Shown here: positions 1 to 8,276 of the stretch, piece after piece
Layout: every line of letters begins with the position of its first letter
Position numbering within the stretch: position 1 is the stretch's first letter
Source of the DNA: Roseibium sediminicola
GTDB taxonomy: Bacteria > Pseudomonadota > Alphaproteobacteria > Rhizobiales > Stappiaceae
NCBI RefSeq assembly: GCF_023156505.1
Contig: NZ_JALNMJ010000007.1
Span: 202,627-266,626 of the forward strand
Direction of reading: 5' to 3'
Length of the DNA: 64,000 nt
Translations under genes and position numbers: made by a program
Notes under the pieces: model-generated
What the model saw: the letters and a program-made list of their open reading frames with translations, nothing else
Told to the model about the DNA's origin: nothing
The model's database searches: none

Positions 1-136
1 CAGTTCCGGCCTCGGTCTTGCCATTGCACATTCCGTTGCCGTTTCCTTCGGCGGCGAACTGGCGCTCGAAAAGACTGGAGACAACACCTTCCGGGCGTCG
101 CTGATGTTTGCCGCCGCGCCGGAGTGGACGTCATGA
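1..136 (+). CDS. Sensor histidine kinase, C-terminal fragment
   Basis: Only the last 44 codons lie in the window, read from base 2 to the TGA at 134-136. The fragment holds SSGLGLAIAHSVA, the G2 box of a HATPase_c domain, followed by a final beta strand rich in E, L and T. This is the ATP-binding end of a two-component histidine kinase. The stop overlaps the next gene's ATG as ATGA, so the two are translationally coupled. Coupling to a periplasmic binding protein suggests a TctE-like kinase that uses a periplasmic sensor, but the sensor domain lies outside the window. Confidence 0.8.
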   Translation, partial: SSGLGLAIAHSVAVSFGGELALEKTGDNTFRASLMFAAAPEWTS

Positions 137-1200
137 GGGCACGCTTGCTGATCGCAGCCATTGCCGTCTTTGCCTGTCTCGGCCAGGTGCCGCCGGCGCA
201 TGCCCAGGAAATGGTGCGTGTGTTCGGCGCCGCGGCGCCCGCACAGGTGTTCGTGCTCAGGTCGACAACCGATATTTCGGTGTTCGGCCCGGTGGTCGAG
301 GAATTCCTGTCGACCCGCCCGGGCCTGCAGGTGCGTTACGAGCAATGGGGCTCGAACGAGCTTTACCGGCTTAGCCGTCAGGATTGCCGGGAAGACCGCC
401 AGGGCGCCGATGTGGTGATCAGCTCCGGCGTGCATCAGATGGTGAAGCTGGTCAACGAGGCCTGTGCCTGGTCCTATTCCTCGCGCCTGACCGCGCAATT
501 GCCGGCGGCGCTCAGATGGCGGGACGAATTATGGGGGATCACCCGCGAACCGGCGGTGATGGTCTACAATCGCGACCTGGTGCCGGCGGAGGACATTCCA
601 CAGACCCGCTTCGACCTGCTCGACCTCTTGCGCCCCTCGGAGACGCCTTACGCGGGCCGGGTGGCGACCTATGACATCGAGCAGTCGGGTCTCGGTTATC
701 TCTTCGCCTTCGCCGATGCCCAGGAAGCCTCGACCTTCGGCGCGCTGCAGGAATCGCTTGGCCGCTCCGGCGCGGTCTCGACCTGCTGTTCGGCCGACAT
801 CATTCAAAGTGTTGCCGAAGGCGACTACCTGATCGCCTACAACGTCCTCGGGTCCTATGCCCAGGGCTACCAACAGCGCGACGACCGCATCGGCATCGTT
901 CTGCCCTCGGACTATACGCTGGTGTTGTCGCGGGCGTTGATGATCCCGAAGACGGCCGCCAACAAGGCCGCGGCGGAGCAGTTCCTGGACTATCTGCTGT
1001 CGCCTGAGGGCACGCTGGCGCTTCGGACCGCGCTTCTCATCAGCCCGCTCCTGGAAACCGACGAAGGCAATGAGGGCGAAGTTCTGAGCCCAACGGCGCT
1101 GCGTCCCATCAGTCTGTCGCCGGCGCTTATGGTTGCTCTCGACGCCCTGACCCGAGAAACCTTCCTCCGCCGCTGGCGCGCGACGTTTCCGGGGCCGTAG
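133..1200 (+). CDS. Periplasmic substrate-binding protein coupled to histidine kinase
   Basis: 355 residues. A cleavable signal peptide (about residues 1-25, ending AHAQE) is followed by an extracellular solute-binding fold of the ABC iron/organic-anion type, with the typical stretch MIPKTAANKAAAEQFLDYLLSPEGTLAL near the C-terminus (quoted here only as family pattern: residues about 275-302). ATG at 133 was chosen because it overlaps the kinase stop (ATGA); a GTG at 124 is an in-frame alternative. No permease or ATPase gene follows, so it more likely feeds a signal to the upstream kinase than serves an importer. The ligand is unknown. Two adjacent cysteines (TCCS, about residue 217) are unusual for this family. 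Confidence 0.75.
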   Translation: MRARLLIAAIAVFACLGQVPPAHAQEMVRVFGAAAPAQVFVLRSTTDISVFGPVVEEFLSTRPGLQVRYEQWGSNELYRLSRQDCREDRQGADVVISSGVHQMVKLVNEACAWSYSSRLTAQLPAALRWRDELWGITREPAVMVYNRDLVPAEDIPQTRFDLLDLLRPSETPYAGRVATYDIEQSGLGYLFAFADAQEASTFGALQESLGRSGAVSTCCSADIIQSVAEGDYLIAYNVLGSYAQGYQQRDDRIGIVLPSDYTLVLSRALMIPKTAANKAAAEQFLDYLLSPEGTLALRTALLISPLLETDEGNEGEVLSPTALRPISLSPALMVALDALTRETFLRRWRATFPGP

Positions 1201-1237
1201 GGGCGGATCTTCTGAGACGCGCCACAAACAGAGGCGG

Positions 1238-1287
1238 CACCCCGGGCAAGCGAAGCGCCGACCCGGGCCCTACTGTTTCCAGAAAGC
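1238..1287. repeat. Degenerate fragment of intergenic repeat family A
   Basis: The stretch resembles the left half of the copies at 9592 and 44057: a CACCCCGGGC core, a GC-rich loop, GACCCGGG, then a CTACT..TTCCAGA segment. It lacks the right half and the terminal TGTCA/TGACA. It lies in the 384-base gap between the binding-protein gene and the heme receptor gene, which otherwise holds repeat D and a hairpin and no credible gene. Confidence 0.5.
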
Positions 1288-1355
1288 CGGAAGGGGGCAA
1301 CGCTTTGCTTGCTCTTGAGCTGCGATGTTCCAGAACGCGTTTGATTTCCTGAACA

Positions 1356-1511
1356 ACCCCCACCCCTAACCCCTCCCCACAAGGGGGAGGGGGATTCAGC
1401 CTGAGTACGTGGCGAGTTCAGTTTCCCGGTACCTTGATCTGGTCGCTTGAGGTAGCCGCGGATCGAAGCGCGTTTCCCTCCCCCTTGTGGGGAGGGATTA
1501 AGGGTGGGGGT
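1356..1511. repeat. Palindromic intergenic repeat (family D), 36-bp inverted arms
   Basis: Arms at 1356-1391 and 1476-1511 are inverted copies matching at 33 of 36 positions, built on CCCTCCCCACAAGGGGGAGGG. They enclose 84 bases. The element could form a very long hairpin in RNA. Partial relatives (CCCTCC..GGGGAGGG) occur at about 9752-9790. Elements of this type are common in alphaproteobacterial intergenic DNA and code for nothing visible. Confidence 0.8.
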
Positions 1512-1552
1512 GAACTGCGGAGCGGTAAACCTTTGTCACGGCTCCCCCTTTT

Positions 1553-1578
1553 CCGCCGCCCGTCGAAACGGGTGGCGG
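1553..1578 (-). terminator. Hairpin after heme receptor gene
   Basis: An 11-bp stem with one G-U pair (CCGCCGCCCGT against ACGGGTGGCGG) sits 6 bases past the stop of the receptor gene. Read on the minus strand the loop is TTCG, a very stable tetraloop. No T-run follows, so termination rather than RNA stabilisation is uncertain. Confidence 0.45.
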
Positions 1579-1584
1579 CTTTGA

Positions 1585-3699
1585 TCAGAATTTTCTGGCG
1601 AAGCTCAGCTTGAAGCTGCGGCCGGCGCCTTCGTCGTTGCTGAGGTGGTGGCGGTAGGATTTGTCGAAGACGTTGTCGATGTTGAACCGCACCTCGCTGC
1701 CGGCAAGGTGGCCTTCCATCGGCGTCCACGCGGCATAGAGGTTGTGCAGCACATAGCCGGCGGTCCTGTTCTCGTCCGTGCCGACCCGGTCCTGGGCGGC
1801 GTAGAAGTCGCCCTTCCAGCCGAAATCAAGGTTCCAGGGGCGGTGGACATAACCGACCTTGAGGAAGGCGTTGTCGGCCGGGACAGCGTTCATGTAGCCG
1901 CCGGTATTGGCGTTCTCGCCGCGGATCAGCGAGGCGCCGAGCGAGCCGTAGACGCTGTCGGTCCAGTAGGAGGCCTCCAGCTCCAGACCTTCATAGCGGG
2001 CCTTCGGAATGATCTCGGTGACCACCGTGGTGCCGTTCCAGTAGCTGGCGTAATAATTGGTGATGTTGTTGCGGAAGGCCGTGCCTTTCAGGCGGAAGCT
2101 GTCTCCGCCGACAACAAGATCGTCGAAGGAAAAGGTGAGGCCAGCCTCGAAATTGTTCGACTGTTCCTTCTCGATCGCGTTGACCGTGTAGTTGGAAAAG
2201 ACCTCGTCGAGCGAGGGCAGCCGTTCGGTATGGGCTACCGAGCCGAAGACGCCGAGCCAGTCGGTCATCTTGACCATGGCGGCGAATTTCGGCGAATAGC
2301 CGAACTTGGTCTTGTCCTCGTTGAGGTTGACCGTCGCGCCGGTGCCGTCGACATAGCTGCCCACATGCACATTGCTGTAGTCGATTCGCATGCCCGGGAT
2401 CAGGGTGACCCGGTCGTTCCAGATCAGTTCTGCCTGGGTGTAGACGCCGGCGGTTTTGGTCTTGCCTTCCGGATGGGAGCCGGAACCGCTGCGCACGTAA
2501 GTCCCAAAGTCACGCGGGTTCTTGCGTTCCTGATACTGGCCGTCGAGACCGGTGGTGAGATAGGCCATCCAGCTGTCGCTAAACTGGAAGGTCGCCACGT
2601 TGTCGATCTTGCCCTGCCAGGTCTCGTAGGAATATTCCGAGCTGAGGCCGAAGGGATAGTAGCAGAAGGTGGGGCTGAAACAGATCTGGTCCTGGTTCTT
2701 CTGCTTCACGCGCGTGTCCGACCAGCTCACCTGGGCTTTGACATCTAAGAGATCATTGCCGGTAAAGGCGTTCTCATAGCCGAGAATGGCCGTCTGGTCG
2801 GTCACCGTCCGGTCGACATCACCGAAGCCGGTGCCCCAGGCGATCTGATCGTATGTCTGGTTGTCCTCGTCGCTTGACCAGTTCTGGTAGCTGGCGAAGA
2901 CCGACTGGTCGTCATTCTCGCCGAAGGTGTAGCGCGCCTTGATCAGGCCGTTGATGGAGTTGAAATCCGTGTCGTCGATCTTGTCGCCGTGGCCATCTGT
3001 GAGATCCTGCGACTGGCGGTAGTTGAGCGCGCCGAGCAGTTCCAGGTTCTCGACCGGTTCGGCGGCAACAATAGCGCTGCCAAGCCAGCCATTACCGTTG
3101 GAATCCCAGGAGGTCTTCACCCGGCCGCCTAGTCTGTCTCCGGGATCGAGAAAGTCACTGGCGTCCTTGGTGGTGAAAGTCACGACACCGCCCATGGCGC
3201 CGGAGCCGAAGAGCGTGGAGGAGGCCGGACCGCGCAGCACCTCGACCTGCTTGTAGAGCTCCGGATCTGAGAAGAACGAGCCCATCCGGTATTGCTCGTA
3301 GAATTTGTTGACGCCGTCGACCTGGATGATGATCCGGGTCTCGTCGCCGGACAGTGCCTCGCCGATGCCGCGGATGTTGATGCTTTCGCCGAGGACCGAG
3401 TTCGAGCCGATCGGCGTGACGCCCGGCACCTCGCTGAAAATGTCGCCGATGGTGCGCGGCTGCTGCGCGTCGATGGCGTCCTGGCCGAGCACTGTGACCG
3501 CCTGCGGCGTGTCGATGGCGACCTTCGGAACGCCTGCACTGACCACGATCTGCTGCAGCATCGATGTCGCACCGTCCACCGGCAATGTCACGGCCGTTTC
3601 CGGCACCAGGTCCTGTGCGGCTGCCCCGCCGGTATGAACCAAACCCCAAAGAGCAACGCCGCCGAGCAGGCGGCTGTGAAAGGTCTTATTGAGCCCCAT
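1585..3699 (-). CDS. hmuR: TonB-dependent heme/hemoglobin outer-membrane receptor
   Basis: 704 residues. Signal peptide (about 1-30, ending GGAAAQD), then a plug domain with TonB-box-like IVVSAG, NIRGIGE, VEVLRGPASSTLFGSGAMGG, then a beta barrel ending in aromatic Phe (FKLSFARKF) as outer-membrane proteins need. TERLPSLDEVF occupies the place of the FRAP-containing segment of heme receptors. ATG at 3699 has GGAGA spaced correctly; an upstream TTG at 3711 lacks such a site. It is divergent from hmuSTUV and shares its promoter region, so it most likely imports heme across the outer membrane. Expression should rise in low iron, given the flanking iron boxes. Confidence 0.88.
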   Translation of the reverse strand: MGLNKTFHSRLLGGVALWGLVHTGGAAAQDLVPETAVTLPVDGATSMLQQIVVSAGVPKVAIDTPQAVTVLGQDAIDAQQPRTIGDIFSEVPGVTPIGSNSVLGESINIRGIGEALSGDETRIIIQVDGVNKFYEQYRMGSFFSDPELYKQVEVLRGPASSTLFGSGAMGGVVTFTTKDASDFLDPGDRLGGRVKTSWDSNGNGWLGSAIVAAEPVENLELLGALNYRQSQDLTDGHGDKIDDTDFNSINGLIKARYTFGENDDQSVFASYQNWSSDEDNQTYDQIAWGTGFGDVDRTVTDQTAILGYENAFTGNDLLDVKAQVSWSDTRVKQKNQDQICFSPTFCYYPFGLSSEYSYETWQGKIDNVATFQFSDSWMAYLTTGLDGQYQERKNPRDFGTYVRSGSGSHPEGKTKTAGVYTQAELIWNDRVTLIPGMRIDYSNVHVGSYVDGTGATVNLNEDKTKFGYSPKFAAMVKMTDWLGVFGSVAHTERLPSLDEVFSNYTVNAIEKEQSNNFEAGLTFSFDDLVVGGDSFRLKGTAFRNNITNYYASYWNGTTVVTEIIPKARYEGLELEASYWTDSVYGSLGASLIRGENANTGGYMNAVPADNAFLKVGYVHRPWNLDFGWKGDFYAAQDRVGTDENRTAGYVLHNLYAAWTPMEGHLAGSEVRFNIDNVFDKSYRHHLSNDEGAGRSFKLSFARKF

Positions 3700-3765
3700 A
3701 AAATTCTCCAAGAGTGCGCGTTGCTCGCGTCCTTTTCGCTGCCTCTCAAACAGCGTTTTTAAACA

Positions 3766-3780
3766 TGAGTCAATGACTCA
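3766..3780. promoter_or_regulatory. RirA-type iron box 1 (TGA-N9-TCA)
   Basis: TGAGTCAATGACTCA is a perfect 7-1-7 palindrome and fits the alphaproteobacterial IRO consensus TGA-N9-TCA bound by RirA. It lies in the divergent hmuR/hmuS promoter region. It sits inside a 26-base unit (3764-3789) repeated at 3802-3827 with 21 of 26 matches, so the operator is duplicated. Confidence 0.75.
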
Positions 3781-3803
3781 GGTATTGCGGTCATAATGAA
3801 ATA

Positions 3804-3818
3804 TGAGTATATGAGTCA
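3804..3818. promoter_or_regulatory. RirA-type iron box 2 (TGA-N9-TCA)
   Basis: TGAGTATATGAGTCA fits TGA-N9-TCA but is an imperfect palindrome. It lies 38 bases from box 1, both followed by (G/A)GTATTGC. The spacing (close to 3.6 helical turns) puts the two boxes on different faces of the DNA. One box may serve hmuR and the other hmuS. Confidence 0.65.
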
Positions 3819-3853
3819 AGTATTGCTTCGCAGCCGCAGCGAAAAAGGAACAC

Positions 3854-3870
3854 TTTAGAAGCGTTCCAAA
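3854..3870. promoter_or_regulatory. Irr-type box (ICE motif)
   Basis: TTTAGAAGCGTTCCAAA matches the palindromic Irr/ICE pattern TTTAGAA-N3-TTCTAAA at 13 of 14 fixed positions. It lies 84 bases upstream of hmuS. Irr senses heme status in rhizobia and relatives. The match is by eye; the regulator genes are not in this window. Confidence 0.6.
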
Positions 3871-3954
3871 TTTCGCAAACCAATCAGTGAGTTACCGAGA
3901 AGGTTCCATGCGGACTTGCGAAAGACCAGACCATAGCCACCGAGGGCAAGAGCC

Positions 3955-5043
3955 ATGAAACCCGATCAGATTGCCGCTGAAACCAGACCCGGCGCCGCCG
4001 ATATTAGGACCGCGCGGGCGCAGAATCCGAAGATGCGCGAGCGGGATCTCGCCCGCGTTCTCGGCATCACCGAAGCCGAGCTGGTCGCCAGTTTCGTCGG
4101 GCACGGCGTCAAACGGATCGACCCGCGTTTCGACGATCTGTTTCCCGGCCTCAAGCAGGTCGGTGAGGTGATGGCGCTGACCCGCAACGAGAGTGCCGTT
4201 CACGAAAAGATCGGTCCGTTCGAGACATTCGTGAACGGCAAGCGGGCCGCCCTGATGCTGGGGGACCAGATCGACACGCGCATGTTCCCGGCCAACTGGG
4301 TGCATGGCTTCGCGGTTGAAAAGGTGGACGGCAAGGAAGTGCGCCGGTCGCTGCAGTTCTTCGATGCCCATGGCGATGCCGTGCAAAAGATCCACGCCCG
4401 CCCAGATACGAATCTGGTCGCCTGGGATCGGCTGGTGGAGACGCTGCTTCTGGACGACCAGACGCCAGAGCAGCTGCCGGAGGTGACAGCGGCCGAGCCG
4501 TTTTCCCGCAAGCTGCCCGCCGACGGCGTCGAGGCGCAACTGCGCGCGCGCTGGCAGGCGATGACCGACCCGCATCAGTTCCATGGACTTCTGAGAGATC
4601 TCGACCTTGACCGCGTGAGCGCCTTCGAGCTGGCGGGAGAGACCTGGGCCTGGCCGCTCGACCGGGGCTCGGTGCCGGCGCTCCTGCGGCTGGCCGCGTC
4701 CGAAGGCATTCCGATCATGTGTTTTGTCGGCAATCGCGGCTGCATCCAGATCCATTCCGGTGCCATCGCAACGGTCATGGACAAGGGGCCGTGGATCAAT
4801 GTGATGGATCCGACCTTCCATCTGCATTTGCGCACCGATCACATCTACGAGGTCTGGGCGGTGCGCAAACCGGCGGATGTCGGTCATGTCACTTCCATCG
4901 AGGCCTATGACAGCGACGGCCAGCAGTTCATCCAGTTCTTCGGCGTGCGCGGCGAAGGCAACCTGGAGCGGGCCGACTGGCGCGGCCTTGCCGAGAACCT
5001 GCCGAAACTCGATCGGGCCGTTCAACTGGGAGCAGCGGAATGA
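3955..5043 (+). CDS. hmuS: Hemin-degrading factor HmuS
   Basis: 362 residues, the usual length of the HemS/ChuS/HmuS family, which has two similar domains (about 30-175 and 200-350). The family motif GNRGCIQIHSG is at about 257-267. Cytoplasmic; it binds and degrades or traffics heme once imported. First gene of hmuSTUV; its stop overlaps the hmuT start (ATGA). ATG at 3955 is preceded by GAGGGCAAGA, a weak ribosome site. Control by the two iron boxes and Irr-type box upstream is likely. Confidence 0.92.
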   Translation: MKPDQIAAETRPGAADIRTARAQNPKMRERDLARVLGITEAELVASFVGHGVKRIDPRFDDLFPGLKQVGEVMALTRNESAVHEKIGPFETFVNGKRAALMLGDQIDTRMFPANWVHGFAVEKVDGKEVRRSLQFFDAHGDAVQKIHARPDTNLVAWDRLVETLLLDDQTPEQLPEVTAAEPFSRKLPADGVEAQLRARWQAMTDPHQFHGLLRDLDLDRVSAFELAGETWAWPLDRGSVPALLRLAASEGIPIMCFVGNRGCIQIHSGAIATVMDKGPWINVMDPTFHLHLRTDHIYEVWAVRKPADVGHVTSIEAYDSDGQQFIQFFGVRGEGNLERADWRGLAENLPKLDRAVQLGAAE

Positions 5044-5936
5044 CGTTAGCTCTTCGCAACCGGCTCTGCAGCCTTGCCGCCGCGCTCACCCTGACCGCAG
5101 CGGCGCTGGTCACCCCGGCCAGGTCGATCCTCGCGGATCAGGCGGGCGGTCAGGACGCAAACCGGGTCGTGGCGATTGGCGGTTCGGTCACCGAAGTCGT
5201 CTTCGCGCTCGGTGAGCAGGGCCGGCTGATCGCGCGCGACACCACCAGTGTCTATCCGGCCGAGGCAAATGAATTGCCGGATGTCGGTTACATCCGTGCG
5301 CTCTCGCCGGAGGGCGTCCTGTCGGTCAATCCTGATCTGGTACTGATGCTGGAGGGCAGCGGACCACAGGAGACCGTGGAGGTTCTCAAGAAGTCCGGTG
5401 TCGCCATTGCCGATATTCCGCAAACCTTCACGGCGGAGGGCATTCTCGGCAAGGTACGCGCCGTCGGTGCGGCGCTCGGTGTCGAGGACAAGGCGGAGGA
5501 CCTTGCCGGCAAGCTGGAAGCGGATCTGGCCGCCGCGCGGCAGGATGCCAGCGGCAAGGCTGCCGGTGTCCGGGTGCTGTTCATCCTGTCGACCAAGGGC
5601 GGGCGCATTCTGGCCTCCGGCCGGGAGACGGCGGCCGACGGCATCCTGAAACTCGCCGGTGCGGACAATGCCGTTGCCGACTTTGCCGGCTACAAGCAGC
5701 TGAGCGACGAGGCAATCCTGAGCGCGGCGCCGGATGTGGTGCTGATGATGGACCGCACCGGCGATCATGATGCCGGCGCAGGGGACCTGTTTTCCCATCC
5801 GGCCCTTGCCGAAACGCCGGCCGGCAAGCACCAGAGGCTGGTAAAGATGGGCGGCCAGTATCTGCTCGGTTTCGGTCCGCGCACGGCCGAAGCCATCCGG
5901 GAGCTCTCGGTGCAGCTTGCCGAGATCCGGAGCTGA
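5040..5936 (+). CDS. hmuT: Heme ABC transporter, periplasmic binding protein HmuT
   Basis: 298 residues with an N-terminal signal peptide (about 1-33) and a type III cluster A-9 binding fold. The family hallmarks NRVVAIGGSVTEVVFALG (about 41-58) and GFGPRTAEAIREL near the C-terminus are present. It carries heme from the outer-membrane receptor to the HmuUV complex. Overlaps hmuS by 4 bases and is followed 6 bases later by hmuU. Confidence 0.93.
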   Translation: MTLALRNRLCSLAAALTLTAAALVTPARSILADQAGGQDANRVVAIGGSVTEVVFALGEQGRLIARDTTSVYPAEANELPDVGYIRALSPEGVLSVNPDLVLMLEGSGPQETVEVLKKSGVAIADIPQTFTAEGILGKVRAVGAALGVEDKAEDLAGKLEADLAAARQDASGKAAGVRVLFILSTKGGRILASGRETAADGILKLAGADNAVADFAGYKQLSDEAILSAAPDVVLMMDRTGDHDAGAGDLFSHPALAETPAGKHQRLVKMGGQYLLGFGPRTAEAIRELSVQLAEIRS

Positions 5937-5942
5937 CGGGCG

Positions 5943-7064
5943 ATGAGCGATACATCGCTTCCGGGCCGCCTTGCCTGGTCCGGTCTCAAGGACGCCGGCA
6001 ACGGCAACCGGGAACCGCTTGCCCGGGCAGTGATCGCGGGTCTCATGGTGGTCACGCTGACCGTCATGCTGGCGAGCCTGGCGACCGGTCCGATTGCGGT
6101 TCCCGTCCTGGACCTTCTGCCGCATATGGCGGCCTATTTTCTGGGCGACCTCGACGGCGCGCCGGAGGGGATCTCCTTGCGCGACTGGATCGTCGTCATG
6201 GATATCCGGTTGCCACGGGTCGTGCTCGGGGCGCTGGTGGGCGCGGCGCTGGCTGTCTCGGGTGCGGTGATGCAGGGCCTGTTCCGAAACCCGCTTGCGG
6301 ATCCTGGAATCGTCGGGGTCTCGGCGGGCGCCGGTCTCGGAGCGGCACTCTTCATCGTGCTCGGCAATGCCGTGCTTGCGCCGGTGATGGCTCTTCTTGG
6401 CATCTACGCGGTGCCGCTCGCCGCCTTTGGTGGCGGGCTGATCACCACGCTGCTGCTTTACCGGATCGGTACGCGCGGCGGCATCACCTCCGTTGCCACG
6501 CTGCTTCTGGCCGGCATTGCGCTGGGTGCTCTGACCGGTGCCATGACCGGTCTTCTGGTCTATGTCGCCGATGACCATCAGCTGCGCGATCTGCAGTTCT
6601 GGGGGCTGGGGTCGCTCGCAGGTTCCAACTGGGACAAGGTGCTTTCCGCTGCGCCGATCATCCTGGCGATGCTTGTCTGCGTGCCGTTCCTGGCGCGCGG
6701 GTTGAACGCGCTCACCCTTGGCGAGGCGGCGGCTTCCCATCTCGGCATAAGGGTGCAGCGGCTCAAGAACCTCAGCATCGTTCTGGTCGCCGGTGCCACG
6801 GGAGCTTCCGTTGCTGTCAGCGGCGGCATCGGTTTTGTCGGCATCGTGGTGCCGCATCTTCTGCGCCTCACCATGGGGCCGGATCACCGCTTTCTGCTTC
6901 CGGCCGCGGCCCTGTTGGGCGCCTCGATGCTGATTGCCGCCGATACCCTTGCCCGTACCATCGTTGCGCCCGCCGAAATGCCGATCGGCATCATCACCGC
7001 CTTCGCCGGAGCGCCGTTTTTCCTCTGGATCCTGCTGCGCAAGCGCGGCCTGACCGGCCTTTGA
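5943..7064 (+). CDS. hmuU: Heme ABC transporter permease HmuU
   Basis: 373 residues, FecCD/BtuC family integral membrane protein with about ten hydrophobic segments. Conserved family stretches include RLPRVVLGALVGAALAVSG (about 88-106), GLFRNPLADPGIVGVSAGAG (about 110-129) and GFVGIVVPHLLRL (about 298-310). Forms the inner-membrane channel with HmuV. The first 35 residues are hydrophilic and longer than usual; an internal start cannot be ruled out. Confidence 0.93.
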   Translation: MSDTSLPGRLAWSGLKDAGNGNREPLARAVIAGLMVVTLTVMLASLATGPIAVPVLDLLPHMAAYFLGDLDGAPEGISLRDWIVVMDIRLPRVVLGALVGAALAVSGAVMQGLFRNPLADPGIVGVSAGAGLGAALFIVLGNAVLAPVMALLGIYAVPLAAFGGGLITTLLLYRIGTRGGITSVATLLLAGIALGALTGAMTGLLVYVADDHQLRDLQFWGLGSLAGSNWDKVLSAAPIILAMLVCVPFLARGLNALTLGEAAASHLGIRVQRLKNLSIVLVAGATGASVAVSGGIGFVGIVVPHLLRLTMGPDHRFLLPAAALLGASMLIAADTLARTIVAPAEMPIGIITAFAGAPFFLWILLRKRGLTGL

Positions 7065-7074
7065 GAGGGTTGCC

Positions 7075-7902
7075 GTGTTTCATCAGAAAATGCCGGATGC
7101 CGTGCCGCTGACCCCGGATCTCGTCGTCGACGGCGTCAGCGTTTCCGCCGACAAGGTGCCGATTGTTCGCGACCTGTCTTTCAAGGCGACAGCCGGCGAG
7201 GTGCTCGCCATCATCGGGCCAAGCGGCTCGGGAAAAACCACCTTGATGCGGGCCATGACCGGCGAGATGGCCTATCGCGGCACCATCTCCCTTGGTGGTC
7301 CGGAAGTTCGCGGTCTGGCTCCGGAGGTTCTGGCTTGCGTGCGCGGGGTGTTGCCTCAGGCGAGCCAGATCTCCTTCCCGCTGAATGTTTCCGAAGTGGT
7401 CGGCCTCGGCCTGATCGACGGGCAGCGGGATCGGCAGGCACGGAAAAGGCGCATTGCCGAGGCGCTTGGCCGGGTGGGGCTCTCCGGTTTTGAGGGCCGG
7501 ACCTATCAGGATCTCTCCGGCGGCGAGCAGCAAAGGGTGCAGCTCGCCAGGGTGCTGTGCCAGGTCTGGGAGCCGCTGGACCCGGTCGGCGCGCCGCGCT
7601 GGCTGTTCCTGGACGAACCGGTTTCCAGCCTCGACATCAAGCATCAATATCAGATCATGCGGCTGGCCCGGGACTACGCAATAAACGGCGGCGGTGTTGT
7701 CGCTGTCCTGCACGATCTCAACCTGACCGCCGCCTTCGCCGACCGGGTGCTGGTCATGCGCGACGGCGAAGGGCTCGCCTTCGGCCTGCGGGACGAAGTG
7801 ATGCGGCCTGAACTGCTCTCGGTGACCTATGACTTTCCGCTGGAATGTCTTGCGGTGGCGGGGGCACGGCCGGTGATCGTACCGGCGGAGGACAAGGCCT
7901 GA
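7075..7902 (+). CDS. hmuV: Heme ABC transporter ATPase HmuV
   Basis: 275 residues. Walker A GPSGSGKTT (about 47-55), signature LSGGEQQRVQLAR (about 147-159), Walker B WLFLDEP (about 172-178) and H-loop VLHD. Powers HmuU. The GTG start at 7075 has GAGAGGG well placed; an ATG at 7090 is the alternative. It ends the heme operon, and repeat A begins 15 bases later. Confidence 0.92.
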   Translation: MFHQKMPDAVPLTPDLVVDGVSVSADKVPIVRDLSFKATAGEVLAIIGPSGSGKTTLMRAMTGEMAYRGTISLGGPEVRGLAPEVLACVRGVLPQASQISFPLNVSEVVGLGLIDGQRDRQARKRRIAEALGRVGLSGFEGRTYQDLSGGEQQRVQLARVLCQVWEPLDPVGAPRWLFLDEPVSSLDIKHQYQIMRLARDYAINGGGVVAVLHDLNLTAAFADRVLVMRDGEGLAFGLRDEVMRPELLSVTYDFPLECLAVAGARPVIVPAEDKA

Positions 7903-7917
7903 TAACGCCCGCGGCTA

Positions 7918-8026
7918 TCATCTCCGCGAAAGCGGAGATCCGGGACTCTTCATCGTCACACCGTGCCACAAACCTTTGCCCGGGAGTCTTGGGTCCCGGC
8001 TCGCGCTGCGCTTGGCCGGAATGTCA
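7918..8026. repeat. Intergenic repeat family A, copy 1
   Basis: Runs from a TCATCTCCGCGAAAGCGGAGA hairpin (GAAA loop) to GGCCGGAATGTCA. The right half (GGGTCCCGGCTCGCGCTGCGC) is shared with the copy at 9592-9736. The left half is shared with the copy at 8743-8854. It fills much of the 374-base gap after hmuV; the rest of that gap (8027-8276) shows no gene or clear signal apart from the region before the next start. Confidence 0.75.
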
Positions 8027-8276
8027 ACGGAGAGAGAAAGCGGTCCTTTGCGCCATCTTAAGGCGCGTGCCGCCGCCATCCCTTCCCAGGCTTCTTCTAA
8101 ACATGACTGTCGGCTCATTTTTGCCATCTTTGCAACCAATTGTTTCACGATTCGGGTTGTGCACTTTTGGCGGTGGGCTGAAGGCGTGCTGTCCCGCTGC
8201 GGAATTGCTGTCTGTTTGATCCGTCCGCTCGTTGGGCGACGGGAACTTTTTTTGCAAAAACTCTTGGATATTTCCC

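Noticed and set aside
3700..3954. A small hmuP-type gene between the heme receptor and hmuS
   Set aside because: No short frame with a ribosome site and HmuP-like pattern was found; the space is taken up by regulatory sites.
5046..6887. A 613-codon minus-strand frame over hmuT and hmuU
   Set aside because: Antisense to well-supported heme transport genes and without any recognisable motif.
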